From JAICTV01 sp034666045 (GTDB lineage Bacteria; Planctomycetota; Phycisphaerae; Tepidisphaerales; Tepidisphaeraceae): a stretch of 18,077 nucleotides of DNA. Each line of letters begins with the position of its first letter. The stretch's first letter is position 1. Under the pieces are notes generated by a model that worked only from the letters and a program-made list of their open reading frames with translations, ran no database searches and had not been told where the DNA came from. The position numbers and the translations under genes are program-made. The DNA is taken from assembly GCA_034666045.1 (NCBI GenBank), contig JAXDMN010000093.1, positions 1-18,077 of the forward strand. Direction: 5' to 3'. This document shows, piece after piece, positions 1 to 7,285 of this stretch.

Positions 1-41
1 CCCGTGGTTTTTTTGGCGCGCATCACGTAGCGTGGCCGCGC

Positions 42-1073
42 GTGACGGCGAGCGGGAAACTGCGTCTGATCCAGTGCGGCCTCGGAGGAATGGGCAAGGC
101 GTGGCGCGAGAACGCGACGGCGTCGTCGCCCGATTTCGAAGTCGTCGCGGTCGTCGATATCAACGAGCACGCGCTGCGCGAAGGCGGCGAGCCTGTCGGC
201 GTTCCGCCGGAGCGGCGATTCCGCGAGCTGGGCGCGGCGATCGAGCAGGTGGATGCGGATGCGGTTCTCACCGTCACGCCGCCCGCCGTGCACGTCGAGC
301 ACGCGAACGAGGCATTTGCGGCTGGCCTGCATTTACTCACCGAAAAACCGATCGCGGATCATTTCGAGAATGCCAAGCAGATGGTCCGCCGCGCCACCGA
401 GGCGGGGAAACAGCTCGTCGTGGCGCAGAACTATCGCTACAGCGCGGCGATGATGACCTTGCGGCGACTGGTCGCGGACGCGCCGCTCGGCGCGGTCGGT
501 CACGGACATCTCGACTTCTACATCGCCGCCGATTTCACCGGATCATTTCGCGAAACGATGGAGTTTCCGCTGCTGATCGACATGGCGATCCATCACCTCG
601 ATCTGATCCGCGCCGTCACCGGCCGCAACATCGCGCGCGTGACCGCGCAGAGCTTTCGGCCGCAGTGGAGTTGGTACGCGCATGAACCGGGCCTGAAAAT
701 ATTGCTGGAGCTCGATGACGGGACGCCTTTCAGCTACAGCGGCGACTGGAGCGCGCTGGGGCGGCAGACGAGTTGGAACGGAACCTGGCGATTGCAGTGC
801 GCCGCCGGGTCAATCCACGTCGAGCAGGACGAGATCGCCGTCGCGCGGTGCGATCGCTGGGGGAAGAATTTCCACGAAGATCGCGTGCCGGTCGCGCCCG
901 CGCCGCTGAACGGACAGGCGGCGCTGCTGGCGGACTTCGCGCGTGCGATTCGCACCCGCAATCCGGCGCCGACGAGCGGGACGGATAACTTATGGAGCTT
1001 CGGCGCGGTTATGGCGGGCGTCGCGAGCGCGCGCGAAGGGCGAACGATGACCGTGGCGGATCTGCTGCGATGA
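42..1073 (+). CDS. Gfo/Idh/MocA family oxidoreductase
   Basis: Predicted NAD(P)-dependent sugar or cyclitol dehydrogenase, 343 aa, about the usual length for the family. The N-terminal Rossmann fold has the dinucleotide-binding motif GLGGMG at residues 13-18 and an acidic residue ending strand 2 (VVDI, 37-40). The family motif EKP is at 101-103. The C-terminal half has DMAIHH at 180-185, matching the family DxxxH catalytic pattern. No signal peptide is seen, so it is probably cytoplasmic. The GTG at 42 is chosen because the Rossmann fold begins 7 residues later. There is no clear ribosome binding site and the frame stays open to the left edge of the window, so the true start could lie upstream. 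The stop overlaps the next start as ATGA, suggesting translational coupling to the membrane glycosyltransferase. The substrate cannot be told from sequence. Confidence 0.9.
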   Translation: MTASGKLRLIQCGLGGMGKAWRENATASSPDFEVVAVVDINEHALREGGEPVGVPPERRFRELGAAIEQVDADAVLTVTPPAVHVEHANEAFAAGLHLLTEKPIADHFENAKQMVRRATEAGKQLVVAQNYRYSAAMMTLRRLVADAPLGAVGHGHLDFYIAADFTGSFRETMEFPLLIDMAIHHLDLIRAVTGRNIARVTAQSFRPQWSWYAHEPGLKILLELDDGTPFSYSGDWSALGRQTSWNGTWRLQCAAGSIHVEQDEIAVARCDRWGKNFHEDRVPVAPAPLNGQAALLADFARAIRTRNPAPTSGTDNLWSFGAVMAGVASAREGRTMTVADLLR

Positions 1074-2911
1074 CGGCAGTTCCCTACGAACGCGACGATG
1101 CCGACAGCGGCGCGACCGCCGCCGCGCCGGATCTGGATCCCCGTCAGCCGGTCCCGCTGCCGCGCTTCGACCGGCACGTATGGCTGTGCGTGCTCATCGC
1201 ATCGGCCGTGCTGATCCCGCGATCGTGGCTGATCCTCCGATCGCATAGTGAGATCATCGATGCGGATTACCACCTCCGTCACGGGCTCGCCGTGCTGCTG
1301 GGGAACCGGCACCTGTTCGCGATGAGCTCGACCGACGCGCCGCTCGGACAGGTGATCCTCGCGCTGCCGCTGGCCGTGACCGGGAACATGCCGAGCAAGC
1401 CGATCAACATGGCGAATTGGCCGCCCGGATTGTCGGCGGCGGCGCAGCGCGAGCCGGGCGACCCGCCGCCAACGCCGCAGCGCGCGGAGTTCGAACGGAC
1501 GACGCGCCGCGGCATCCTGTACGGGAATGCGTGGTCGCCGCAGGCGCTGTTGCAGCTCATCGCGGTGTGGAAGGCGGTCCTGTTCGTCCCCGTGATGATC
1601 GTGATCTTCCAATGGTCGCGGGCGATCTTCGGGCTGGCGGCGGCGTGGCTCACGCAGGTGATGATCCTCGCCGATCCGAATCTCGCGGCCCACATTCCCG
1701 TCGTCGCGCTCGATTCGCTCGCGGTCGGGGCGATCGTGCTCGCCTGCTTCTTCACCTGGCGCTACTTCGAGCGCGAATCGCCGCTGCGGCTGGCGCTCGC
1801 GGTCACATTCGGCGCAGCGGCGATGCTCATCAAGCACACCGCCGTCATCGTGCCGGGCGTCTTCCTGCTGTTCGCGATCTACTACTGGGCGTGGCTGCCG
1901 TGGCGCGCGGGCGCGACCTGGCCGCAGTGGCGGGCGCGGCTGCGGCCGCGCGTCAACACGCTGGCGGCGGCAGCGCTGATCGGCGTCGTGGCGATGTGGG
2001 TCCTGCTCGGGTTCGACGTCTCCGTCCCGGCCGAGCAGTTCCACGGGCTGACGCTGCGGCCGACGTCCACCGTCGGGCAGATCCTCGAAGAATCGCTGCA
2101 CCGCCGCTGGCCGTGCGGGACGTACATCGGCTGCTTCGTCTCCGGGCTGCTGGTCAACAGTTTCGGTCAGCCGGCGCTCTTGTACGGACACATCAGCAAC
2201 ACCGGTTGGCCGTACTACTTTCCCGTGCTCATGACGCTGAAGATGCCGCTGGGGCTCTGGCTCGTGTTGCTGCTCGCGCTGGCATCGCTGTGGCGCGTGC
2301 GGCTGCGGCCGGGGGAGATGTCGATCCTGATCCCGCTCGTCGCCTGGGTGGCGTTCTTCACGTGGGCGCGGATGAACTACGGCTTTCGCCATTTTCTGCC
2401 GACGTACGTGTTCGTGCTGATGTGGGCCGGGCGCTGCGTCGCGGACGCGGGCGCGGGTGGGCGTTGGATGAAGTATGGCGCGTGGGTCGGCGTCATTGCC
2501 GCCGCGGCGCACGCGGCGTCGTTTCATCCGGATTACCTCAGCTACGTGAACTTTCCGCGCGACCGCGTGTGGATGCAGATGACCGACAGCAATATCGACT
2601 GGGGCCAGTCGATGCGGCAGGTCGCGCGCTGGCTCGAAGCGCACCCGCCGCCGCCCGGGCGGACGGTTCATGTCGTCACCCGCACGACGTGGGCCGGGTA
2701 CGACGGGCGTTATCATCTCGGCGATCGCGTTCACTTCGTCGAGCGCGGCAAGCCGGTGCCGCGGACCGGCATCCTCATCATCAGCCCGGTCTGGGTCTGC
2801 GGCGTGTACGACATCGAGAACTTCAAGCCTTACGAGTTCCTGCAAACCCGCACGCCGATCGACATGATCGGCGAGTGCACGCTCGTCTACGACCTTGATG
2901 AGAACCCATGA
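1070..2911 (+). CDS. GT39-like polytopic membrane glycosyltransferase
   Basis: Predicted phospholipid-carrier-dependent glycosyltransferase (ArnT/PMT-like GT-C fold) that would move a sugar from a lipid-linked donor on the outer face of the inner membrane. It has 613 aa. A charged cytoplasmic start is followed by a first membrane helix near residues 37-56 and then an acidic loop (EIIDADYH, 61-68) where GT-C enzymes carry their catalytic Asp. Many hydrophobic helices follow, for example VLFVPVMIVIF and LWLVLLLALASLW. Near the C-terminus DSNIDWGQ at 506-513 matches the DSNxDWGQ motif common in bacterial GT39-like proteins. The ATG at 1070 is chosen because it overlaps the upstream stop (ATGA). 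A longer in-frame start at 992 would lie inside the oxidoreductase gene. The gene is convergent with the next one, 21 bp away. Donor and acceptor are unknown. Confidence 0.85.
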   Translation: MTAVPYERDDADSGATAAAPDLDPRQPVPLPRFDRHVWLCVLIASAVLIPRSWLILRSHSEIIDADYHLRHGLAVLLGNRHLFAMSSTDAPLGQVILALPLAVTGNMPSKPINMANWPPGLSAAAQREPGDPPPTPQRAEFERTTRRGILYGNAWSPQALLQLIAVWKAVLFVPVMIVIFQWSRAIFGLAAAWLTQVMILADPNLAAHIPVVALDSLAVGAIVLACFFTWRYFERESPLRLALAVTFGAAAMLIKHTAVIVPGVFLLFAIYYWAWLPWRAGATWPQWRARLRPRVNTLAAAALIGVVAMWVLLGFDVSVPAEQFHGLTLRPTSTVGQILEESLHRRWPCGTYIGCFVSGLLVNSFGQPALLYGHISNTGWPYYFPVLMTLKMPLGLWLVLLLALASLWRVRLRPGEMSILIPLVAWVAFFTWARMNYGFRHFLPTYVFVLMWAGRCVADAGAGGRWMKYGAWVGVIAAAAHAASFHPDYLSYVNFPRDRVWMQMTDSNIDWGQSMRQVARWLEAHPPPPGRTVHVVTRTTWAGYDGRYHLGDRVHFVERGKPVPRTGILIISPVWVCGVYDIENFKPYEFLQTRTPIDMIGECTLVYDLDENP

Positions 2912-2932
2912 CGCGGCGGCGGCTTCGGACGG

Positions 2933-3844
2933 TCAGCTCGCCGCGTCGTTGAGGTGCGCCGCGCCCGCGATCGCGCCGGCGGTGCGATCGGAGAGCTCGA
3001 TCGGGTCGATCGTCAGCCAGCCGCGGTAGCCGGCGGAGTCAAGGTTGGCGAGCAGCTCGCTCCAGTCGGTCGAGCCCTGGCCGATCACCGCCGGGCGCGT
3101 GCGGCGGTCGGAGCCGGCGACGGCGTCGCGGGCGCGGACGTGCCGAATCAGGCTGCCGAACTGCGAGAAGATCTCGTCGCTCGTCCACGCGTCGCGCAGG
3201 ATCGCGACCGGATCGAGATCGACGCCGAACCACGGGCAGCGGGCGCTGATCATCGCGCGCTCGAGGGCGGCGAAGCTCGAGAGCTCGCTGCGCAGCGCAA
3301 CCGTCACGCCGGTGCGGTCGGCGCGCGAGCAGATTTCCATTAGCGCGGCGTCGACGTTGGCGATCAGCTTCGGGTCCGGCCCGGGGACGGGCCGGCTGTC
3401 CTGGGGGGGCGGGGAGGCGTCGTTCAATGTCGGGATGATGATCAGGCCCGCCTGTGCGGGATCGACGCGCGGGTTGGGTTTCGCAGCGGCGACCGGTTCC
3501 GGCAGCGGGCCGAGCTCGACGCAGAGCAGCGGCGCGCCCAAACCCTTCGCCGCGTCCATGACTTTGTCGAACTGCGTCAACAGCCGGTCGATGTCCGCGC
3601 CCGGACCGAAGCCTTTGTTGCCGACGTCGACGCGCACGCCGACGAGCTGCTGGTCGTTGCCGCTCAGCATGTGGCGGAACTCGCGCCGGCCGGTTTGGGA
3701 AAGGTCAGTGAGGTTCATCGCGGCAGAGAACGCGTCGAACTGCAATCCCCGGAAGCCGTTCACCCGCGCCGCCGCCGCCGCCTCGCGCGGGTCGGGCGAA
3801 AATGCCGTCGCAACGGCCGCGAGTTGAAGCGTGCGCTGGGTCAT
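2933..3844 (-). CDS. Xylose isomerase-like TIM-barrel protein (sugar phosphate isomerase/epimerase family)
   Basis: A 303-aa protein of the AP-endonuclease-2/xylose isomerase-like TIM-barrel superfamily, whose members isomerise or epimerise sugars using a divalent metal. The barrel shows repeated strand ends: GFRGLQFDAF, LLCVELGPL (candidate metal-binding Glu), VALRSELSSF (second Glu), WFGVDLDPVA (Asp) and IRHVRARDA (His/Asp). It ends in YRGWLTIDPIEL, where many relatives have a Glu at the last metal position and this protein has Asp. A loop with several prolines, NDASPPPQDSRPVPGPDP, interrupts the middle of the barrel. The start at 3844 (MTQRTLQLAAV) fits the family. A longer in-frame extension to 4438 runs antisense through the neighbouring TIM-barrel gene and is rejected. 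No clear ribosome binding site was found. It is divergent from the other TIM-barrel gene, and the substrate is unknown. Confidence 0.8.
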   Translation of the reverse strand: MTQRTLQLAAVATAFSPDPREAAAAARVNGFRGLQFDAFSAAMNLTDLSQTGRREFRHMLSGNDQQLVGVRVDVGNKGFGPGADIDRLLTQFDKVMDAAKGLGAPLLCVELGPLPEPVAAAKPNPRVDPAQAGLIIIPTLNDASPPPQDSRPVPGPDPKLIANVDAALMEICSRADRTGVTVALRSELSSFAALERAMISARCPWFGVDLDPVAILRDAWTSDEIFSQFGSLIRHVRARDAVAGSDRRTRPAVIGQGSTDWSELLANLDSAGYRGWLTIDPIELSDRTAGAIAGAAHLNDAAS

Positions 3845-3916
3845 GGCGGTCAGGATAGCGGCTTTGCGGCGAAAGACATGACGTTTGGCGCGTCGGCGGT
3901 TAATTTGCACGCCTGC

Positions 3917-3921
3917 GGAGG
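3917..3921 (+). promoter_or_regulatory. Ribosome binding site deciding the start at 3932
   Basis: GGAGG lies 10 nt before the ATG at 3932. This favours a start there (MMQVTWSVF) over the in-frame ATG at 3878, which has no such site and would add 18 residues that do not look like part of the barrel. Confidence 0.6.
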
Positions 3922-3931
3922 CGACCTCGAC

Positions 3932-4768
3932 ATGATGCAAGTCACCTGGAGCGTCTTTCCAAAATTCCACAAGCATCTCGACCCGCACGCTCTCGCGGCG
4001 TTCGTCCGCGATATCGGCGTGGACACGACGAACATGGTCGTCCGCGACGGCTACTGGGTCGAGCCAGCCAATCTCGCCGCCGACACGGCGAAGTTCGTCG
4101 AAGCAATGAAGCGCGAAGGATTGCAGCTTCATTTCGCGACGACCGGCTACACGCCGGCGCAGCTCATCAAGGATCCGACGCCGTTGCAGGTATTTCACGA
4201 CAACGGCATCCGCGCCTTTCGCATGGGCCACGTCGAGGCGACCAAAGACGTTCGCGGCGACCTGAAACGAACGCGCGGCGAGTTCGAACAGCTCGCGCGG
4301 TTGTGCGAGAAGCACGGCGTCCGCGCGATCTATCAGCTCCATCACGAAACGCTCCTCCCCAGCCCGTCCGCCGTCTTCCCGATGCTCGACGGCCTGCCGA
4401 GCGAGGCGGTCGCGATGGAGCTGGATCCGGGGAATCAATCGTTCGAGGGTTACGAAGATTACGAGCGCTCCGCCCGGCTTCTCGGGAAATATCTCGCGTG
4501 GTGCGCCTGCAAGGACAGCGTGATCTGGCAGGATCCGAAGGGAATCGATCGGCCGGACAAGGGATGGAAACGCGAATGGACGCCGGTGTACGAGGGCGTT
4601 GTCCGTTGGGATGAATTATTCGCGGCGCTGGCGGCGATTGATTTCAACGGCGTGATCAAGTTGATGCCGCATTACGAAACGAAGGATCCGAACAAGCAGC
4701 AGGAGAAGTTGAAGAAGGAAGTCGCGTATTTGAAGAAGATGTTCAACGAGGCGAACAAGCCGCGTTGA
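3932..4768 (+). CDS. TIM-barrel sugar isomerase/epimerase-like protein
   Basis: A 278-aa protein of the xylose isomerase-like TIM-barrel superfamily, close in layout to proteins annotated as sugar phosphate isomerase/epimerase. The first strand is VTWSVFPKF. Other strand ends carry likely metal or substrate ligands: GLQLHFATTGY, FRMGHVEATKD (His and Glu), AIYQLHHET (His), AVAMELDPGNQ (Glu, Asp), WCACKD and IKLMPHYETKD (His and Glu). There is no signal peptide, so it is probably cytoplasmic. The start at 3932 is set by a GGAGG site 10 nt upstream; ATG at 3878 is the alternative. It is divergent from the TIM-barrel gene on the other strand, with 87 bp between starts, which suggests possible shared control. 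The two proteins are only distantly similar and are not a recent duplication. The substrate is unknown. Confidence 0.82.
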   Translation: MMQVTWSVFPKFHKHLDPHALAAFVRDIGVDTTNMVVRDGYWVEPANLAADTAKFVEAMKREGLQLHFATTGYTPAQLIKDPTPLQVFHDNGIRAFRMGHVEATKDVRGDLKRTRGEFEQLARLCEKHGVRAIYQLHHETLLPSPSAVFPMLDGLPSEAVAMELDPGNQSFEGYEDYERSARLLGKYLAWCACKDSVIWQDPKGIDRPDKGWKREWTPVYEGVVRWDELFAALAAIDFNGVIKLMPHYETKDPNKQQEKLKKEVAYLKKMFNEANKPR

Positions 4769-4774
4769 TCGCGG

Positions 4775-5542
4775 TCAGCCGAGGTGCGACTTCACGGTCT
4801 CGATCGCCTTCATCCAGTACGGCGTGATGTCGCCGGTGCGCTGCTTAATCTCCATGACCAGCCGGTGATTGATCGCGTGGAAATGGTCCGCGGGCCAGAC
4901 GCCCAGGTGCGTGCCCCACGTGGAACTTTTTACGCTGACGACGCAGTCATTGTCGCCCTCGGCGGCGGTGACGATCTTGTGCGCGTGCATCGCCCACGGC
5001 GGGACGCGGTGCCACGGCCGCGCGCCGCTGACCGAGAAATACTGCACGCCGGCGACGTTCTTCACTTCCCGATTGAATCGGCGGCAGCTTTCGGTGGTCA
5101 GGTCGCTGATTGCGCGCAGGTCGAGGCCCATCATGTTGAGCAGCCGCGCGCAGCCGAGTTTTCTTCCGAGGTTCTCCACGCACCAGTCGGCGTAGGCGCT
5201 GCCGCGGTGCGGCGTGGTGATCGACAGGAGGCCGGCGACACGGTCGGCCATGCCCAGCTCGGCGATCATGTGCCGCGCGTCGAGCCCGCCCATCGAGTGG
5301 GCGATGATGAGCACGCGCGAATCGCGCGGCAGGTTGTGCTGCTTGAGCCCGCGGAGGATGTTCACCTTCAGTTGCCGGGCGCGGAGTTCGATCGGCCCGG
5401 TCGGATGAACGCGCGAGACGATGACCGGGTGCCCGCGCTCGGTGATGGCGCGGTCGATGTTGCGGAAGTAGGAGAATTTCAGAGGCCCGACGGCGATGTC
5501 GCCCGAGCCGAGCAGGCCGTGATGAAGGACGATGGGGAGCAT
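4775..5542 (-). CDS. Lipase-like alpha/beta hydrolase (paralogue 1)
   Basis: A 255-aa serine ester hydrolase resembling bacterial triacylglycerol lipases. The N-terminal PIVLHHGLLGSG holds the oxyanion-hole HG. The nucleophile elbow is AHSMGG (Ser83). TTPHRGS at 109-115 is a lipase-like motif. The likely acid is Asp199 in GDNDCVVSV and the His is His220 in ADHFHAIN, matching the ND(G)xV and DHxxxxN pattern of true lipases. No signal peptide or membrane helix is visible, because the fold begins at residue 3. It would therefore act in the cytoplasm unless exported unusually. It is clearly paralogous to the gene at 6484-7284 (about 58% identical over the first 120 residues by eye), with one other hydrolase between them. 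It is last in the leftward cluster and convergent with the TIM-barrel gene, 6 bp apart. No ribosome binding site is seen before the ATG. Substrate unknown. Confidence 0.85.
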   Translation of the reverse strand: MLPIVLHHGLLGSGDIAVGPLKFSYFRNIDRAITERGHPVIVSRVHPTGPIELRARQLKVNILRGLKQHNLPRDSRVLIIAHSMGGLDARHMIAELGMADRVAGLLSITTPHRGSAYADWCVENLGRKLGCARLLNMMGLDLRAISDLTTESCRRFNREVKNVAGVQYFSVSGARPWHRVPPWAMHAHKIVTAAEGDNDCVVSVKSSTWGTHLGVWPADHFHAINHRLVMEIKQRTGDITPYWMKAIETVKSHLG

Positions 5543-5553
5543 CGTTAGCGGTT

Positions 5554-5582
5554 ACTTTACAATACGACGCGACGAATGTCAC
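5554..5582 (-). promoter_or_regulatory. Candidate promoter for the lipase-like gene starting at 5542
   Basis: On the minus strand GTGACA (5582-5577), a 17-bp spacer and TAAAGT (5559-5554) resemble a sigma-70 promoter, matching TTGACA at 5 of 6 and TATAAT at 4 of 6 positions. Transcription would begin only a few bases before the ATG at 5542, giving a near-leaderless message, which fits the lack of a ribosome binding site. This is pattern matching only. Confidence 0.3.
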
Positions 5583-5594
5583 GTCGGGCGAATG

Positions 5595-6404
5595 TCAAGT
5601 CGACGGGAGGCTGGCGACGCGGCGGCGGCGGTTGCACTGCTCGATGAAGCACTCGACGGCCGTCGCGAACTCGTGCGGATGCGTGCAGAGCCAGTCGTGG
5701 CTGCCGTGCGAAAAGAGGATGAACTGCGAACCGGGAATCTTTTCGTGCAGCCGCCAGCCGCACCAGGGGCGGAAGGTGAGATCGAGTTCGCCCGCAGTGA
5801 TGAGCGTCGGCACGCGGACGTGCGGGGCGTGCTTCATCGCGTCCCAGTGGATCGCGAGGTCAATCTCTTCCAGGAAGTTTTCGTTGTGCACGACCAGGTT
5901 CCAGCAGACATCGGCCAGCGCTGTCATGCTGAAGCCGGGCTCGATGGTTCCGTCGGCGAGCCGCGCGAGGCCGATGCGCCAGAAGCCGTGCCGCGGATCG
6001 CCGCCGACGCTGTCGGCGAGCACGATCCGCGCGACGCGCGACGCCGCCGGCTTGGTGCTGCCGCCGGCGATCATCGCGACGGCGGCGGAGTTGGAATGGC
6101 CGATGAGGGTGACGTCGCGCAGGTCGAGTTTTTCCAGCACGCGGAGGAGATGGTCGGCGTAATCCTCGAACCGCCACGGCCGGCGCAATTTTGACGCGCG
6201 CCCTGTGCCGGGCGGCTCGATCGTGATGACGCGGAAGGTTTTCGTCAGGCGGTGCACGAGGCGCGCGTACGAGCGCGGGCGGACGAGCATGCTGGCGAGC
6301 AGAACGATCGTGCCGCGCGACGGCGCCGACCGCGCGGCGTGATCCACGATGATCGAGCGGAGGCCGTCGAGGTCGAGAGGATATTGACGTCTCGTTGCAG
6401 TCAT
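5595..6404 (-). CDS. Alpha/beta hydrolase fold protein
   Basis: A 269-aa alpha/beta hydrolase with the layout of esterases, epoxide hydrolases and proline iminopeptidases. Strand 3 is TIVLLASML. EPPGTGRA follows the next strand. The nucleophile elbow is GHSNSA (Ser near residue 105). The acid is probably Asp in ITAGELDL and the His is in FSHGSHDW near the C-terminus. The oxyanion segment LLASMLVRPRSY lacks the usual HG, so activity may differ from typical esterases. No signal peptide is seen. The ATG at 6404 is the only reasonable start in frame. No ribosome binding site is visible, and a 77-bp palindrome ends 12 nt before the ATG and would form a hairpin in the leader. It sits between two lipase paralogues in the same orientation but is not itself a copy of them. 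Substrate unknown. Confidence 0.82.
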   Translation of the reverse strand: MTATRRQYPLDLDGLRSIIVDHAARSAPSRGTIVLLASMLVRPRSYARLVHRLTKTFRVITIEPPGTGRASKLRRPWRFEDYADHLLRVLEKLDLRDVTLIGHSNSAAVAMIAGGSTKPAASRVARIVLADSVGGDPRHGFWRIGLARLADGTIEPGFSMTALADVCWNLVVHNENFLEEIDLAIHWDAMKHAPHVRVPTLITAGELDLTFRPWCGWRLHEKIPGSQFILFSHGSHDWLCTHPHEFATAVECFIEQCNRRRRVASLPST

Positions 6405-6416
6405 AAATCGCCACTT

Positions 6417-6493
6417 GTCATCCCGAGGTGCTCCGAAGGATCTGGGCCCGATTGACGAGGAACGCAGATCCTTTCGGAGTACCTCAGGATGAC
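6417..6493. repeat. Palindromic repeat A (REP/MITE-like, 77 bp)
   Basis: Imperfect inverted repeat with arms at 6417-6444 and 6465-6493. The left arm begins GTCATCCCGAGGTGCTCCGA; the reverse complement of the right arm begins GTCATCCTGAGGTACTCCGA. The arms differ by two substitutions and one inserted base over about 28 bp, around a 20-nt centre. The right arm contains the last codons and TGA stop of the lipase gene at 6484, and the left arm ends 12 nt before the start of the next gene. It is not a classic terminator, since no T-run follows. Copies elsewhere in the genome would confirm a repeat family. Confidence 0.8.
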
Positions 6494-7284
6494 GATCGTT
6501 TCGTCGTCACCCGCCGCGGCAGCACGTCCTCCTTTACCAGCCGGTCGAGCAGCGCGGCATAGTACGGCCGAACGTCGCCGGTCTTTTTCTTCCACTCGAT
6601 CAGCAACCGGCGGTTGAGAATGTGGAAATGATCGACCGGCCAGGTTTCCAGGTGCACGCCCCATGTGGCACTTTTGATCGACACAAGCCCGTCGTTCGGC
6701 CCATCCGCGGCGTTCACGATCCGGTATGGCTGGTACAGCAGCGGGCTGATCTCGAGCAGTGGGCGCGCGGCGCTGATGGAAAAATATCGGACGCCCGGCG
6801 CGTCCGGCGTAGCGTCGTTGAAGCGCGCGCACGTCTCGGTCGTCAGCTCCGTCGCGGCGCCGGTGTCGATGCCGATCATGTTGAGCACCTGAAGGGCCTT
6901 GAAGCGCTTGAGATGGCGCAGGCACCAATCCGCGTACGGGCTGCCGCGGTGCGGCGTCGAAAGCGTGACCAGCGCAGCGACGCGATCGGCCATGCCGAGA
7001 TGCGTGATCATGTGCCGTGCGTCGAGTCCGCCCATGGAGTGGGCGAAGATGATGACTTTCGTTCGCGGCGGCGCGTCCATCGCGCGCAGGCGTTCGAGGA
7101 TGATTTTCTTGAGCTGCCGCGCGCGTCGGGTGACGCCCGCGGTGGGGTGGACTTGCGTCAGCACGAGTGGATACCCGCGCTCGGCGAGGACGCGGTCGAT
7201 GCCCACGAATGAGCCGATCGTGAGCGGACCGACGCGGAGATTGCCGGGGAGGATCAGGCCGTGATGGAGAACGATCGGGATCAC
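6484..7284 (-). CDS. Lipase-like alpha/beta hydrolase (paralogue 2)
   Basis: A 266-aa serine hydrolase, paralogue of the protein at 4775-5542. It has the oxyanion segment PIVLHHGL, nucleophile elbow AHSMGG (Ser83), STPHRGSPYADW at 109-120, acid Asp198 in GPNDGLVSI and His219 in VDHFHILN. The motif spacing is close to that of the paralogue. No signal peptide is visible. The GTG at 7284 is chosen because the protein then begins MIPIVLHHGL, like MLPIVLHHGL in its paralogue. It lies 1 nt after the TAG of the upstream glycosidase, which implies translational coupling. An in-frame ATG at 7359 would read back into that gene. The C-terminus runs about 11 residues past the paralogue and ends KRSSS, with the stop supplied by palindrome A. 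This suggests that the original end was altered by the repeat. Substrate unknown. Confidence 0.85.
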   Translation of the reverse strand: MIPIVLHHGLILPGNLRVGPLTIGSFVGIDRVLAERGYPLVLTQVHPTAGVTRRARQLKKIILERLRAMDAPPRTKVIIFAHSMGGLDARHMITHLGMADRVAALVTLSTPHRGSPYADWCLRHLKRFKALQVLNMIGIDTGAATELTTETCARFNDATPDAPGVRYFSISAARPLLEISPLLYQPYRIVNAADGPNDGLVSIKSATWGVHLETWPVDHFHILNRRLLIEWKKKTGDVRPYYAALLDRLVKEDVLPRRVTTKRSSS

Positions 7285-7285
7285 G

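Noticed and set aside
734..2845. 703-aa minus-strand open frame antisense to the dehydrogenase and membrane glycosyltransferase
   Set aside because: Its product is almost all Arg, Pro, His, Asp and Gln, which is the usual shadow of a GC-rich gene. The plus-strand frames have recognisable domains.
1417..2898. 493-aa plus-strand frame inside the membrane glycosyltransferase
   Set aside because: Arg/Ala-rich composition with no motif. It is a +1 frame shadow of the gene at 1070-2911.
3845..4438. N-terminal extension of the minus-strand TIM-barrel gene
   Set aside because: It runs antisense through the plus-strand TIM-barrel gene and shows no domain. The barrel begins at the ATG at 3844.
6417..6493. 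Palindrome A as an ordinary rho-independent terminator
   Set aside because: No T-run follows either arm, and the arm covers coding sequence and the stop codon.
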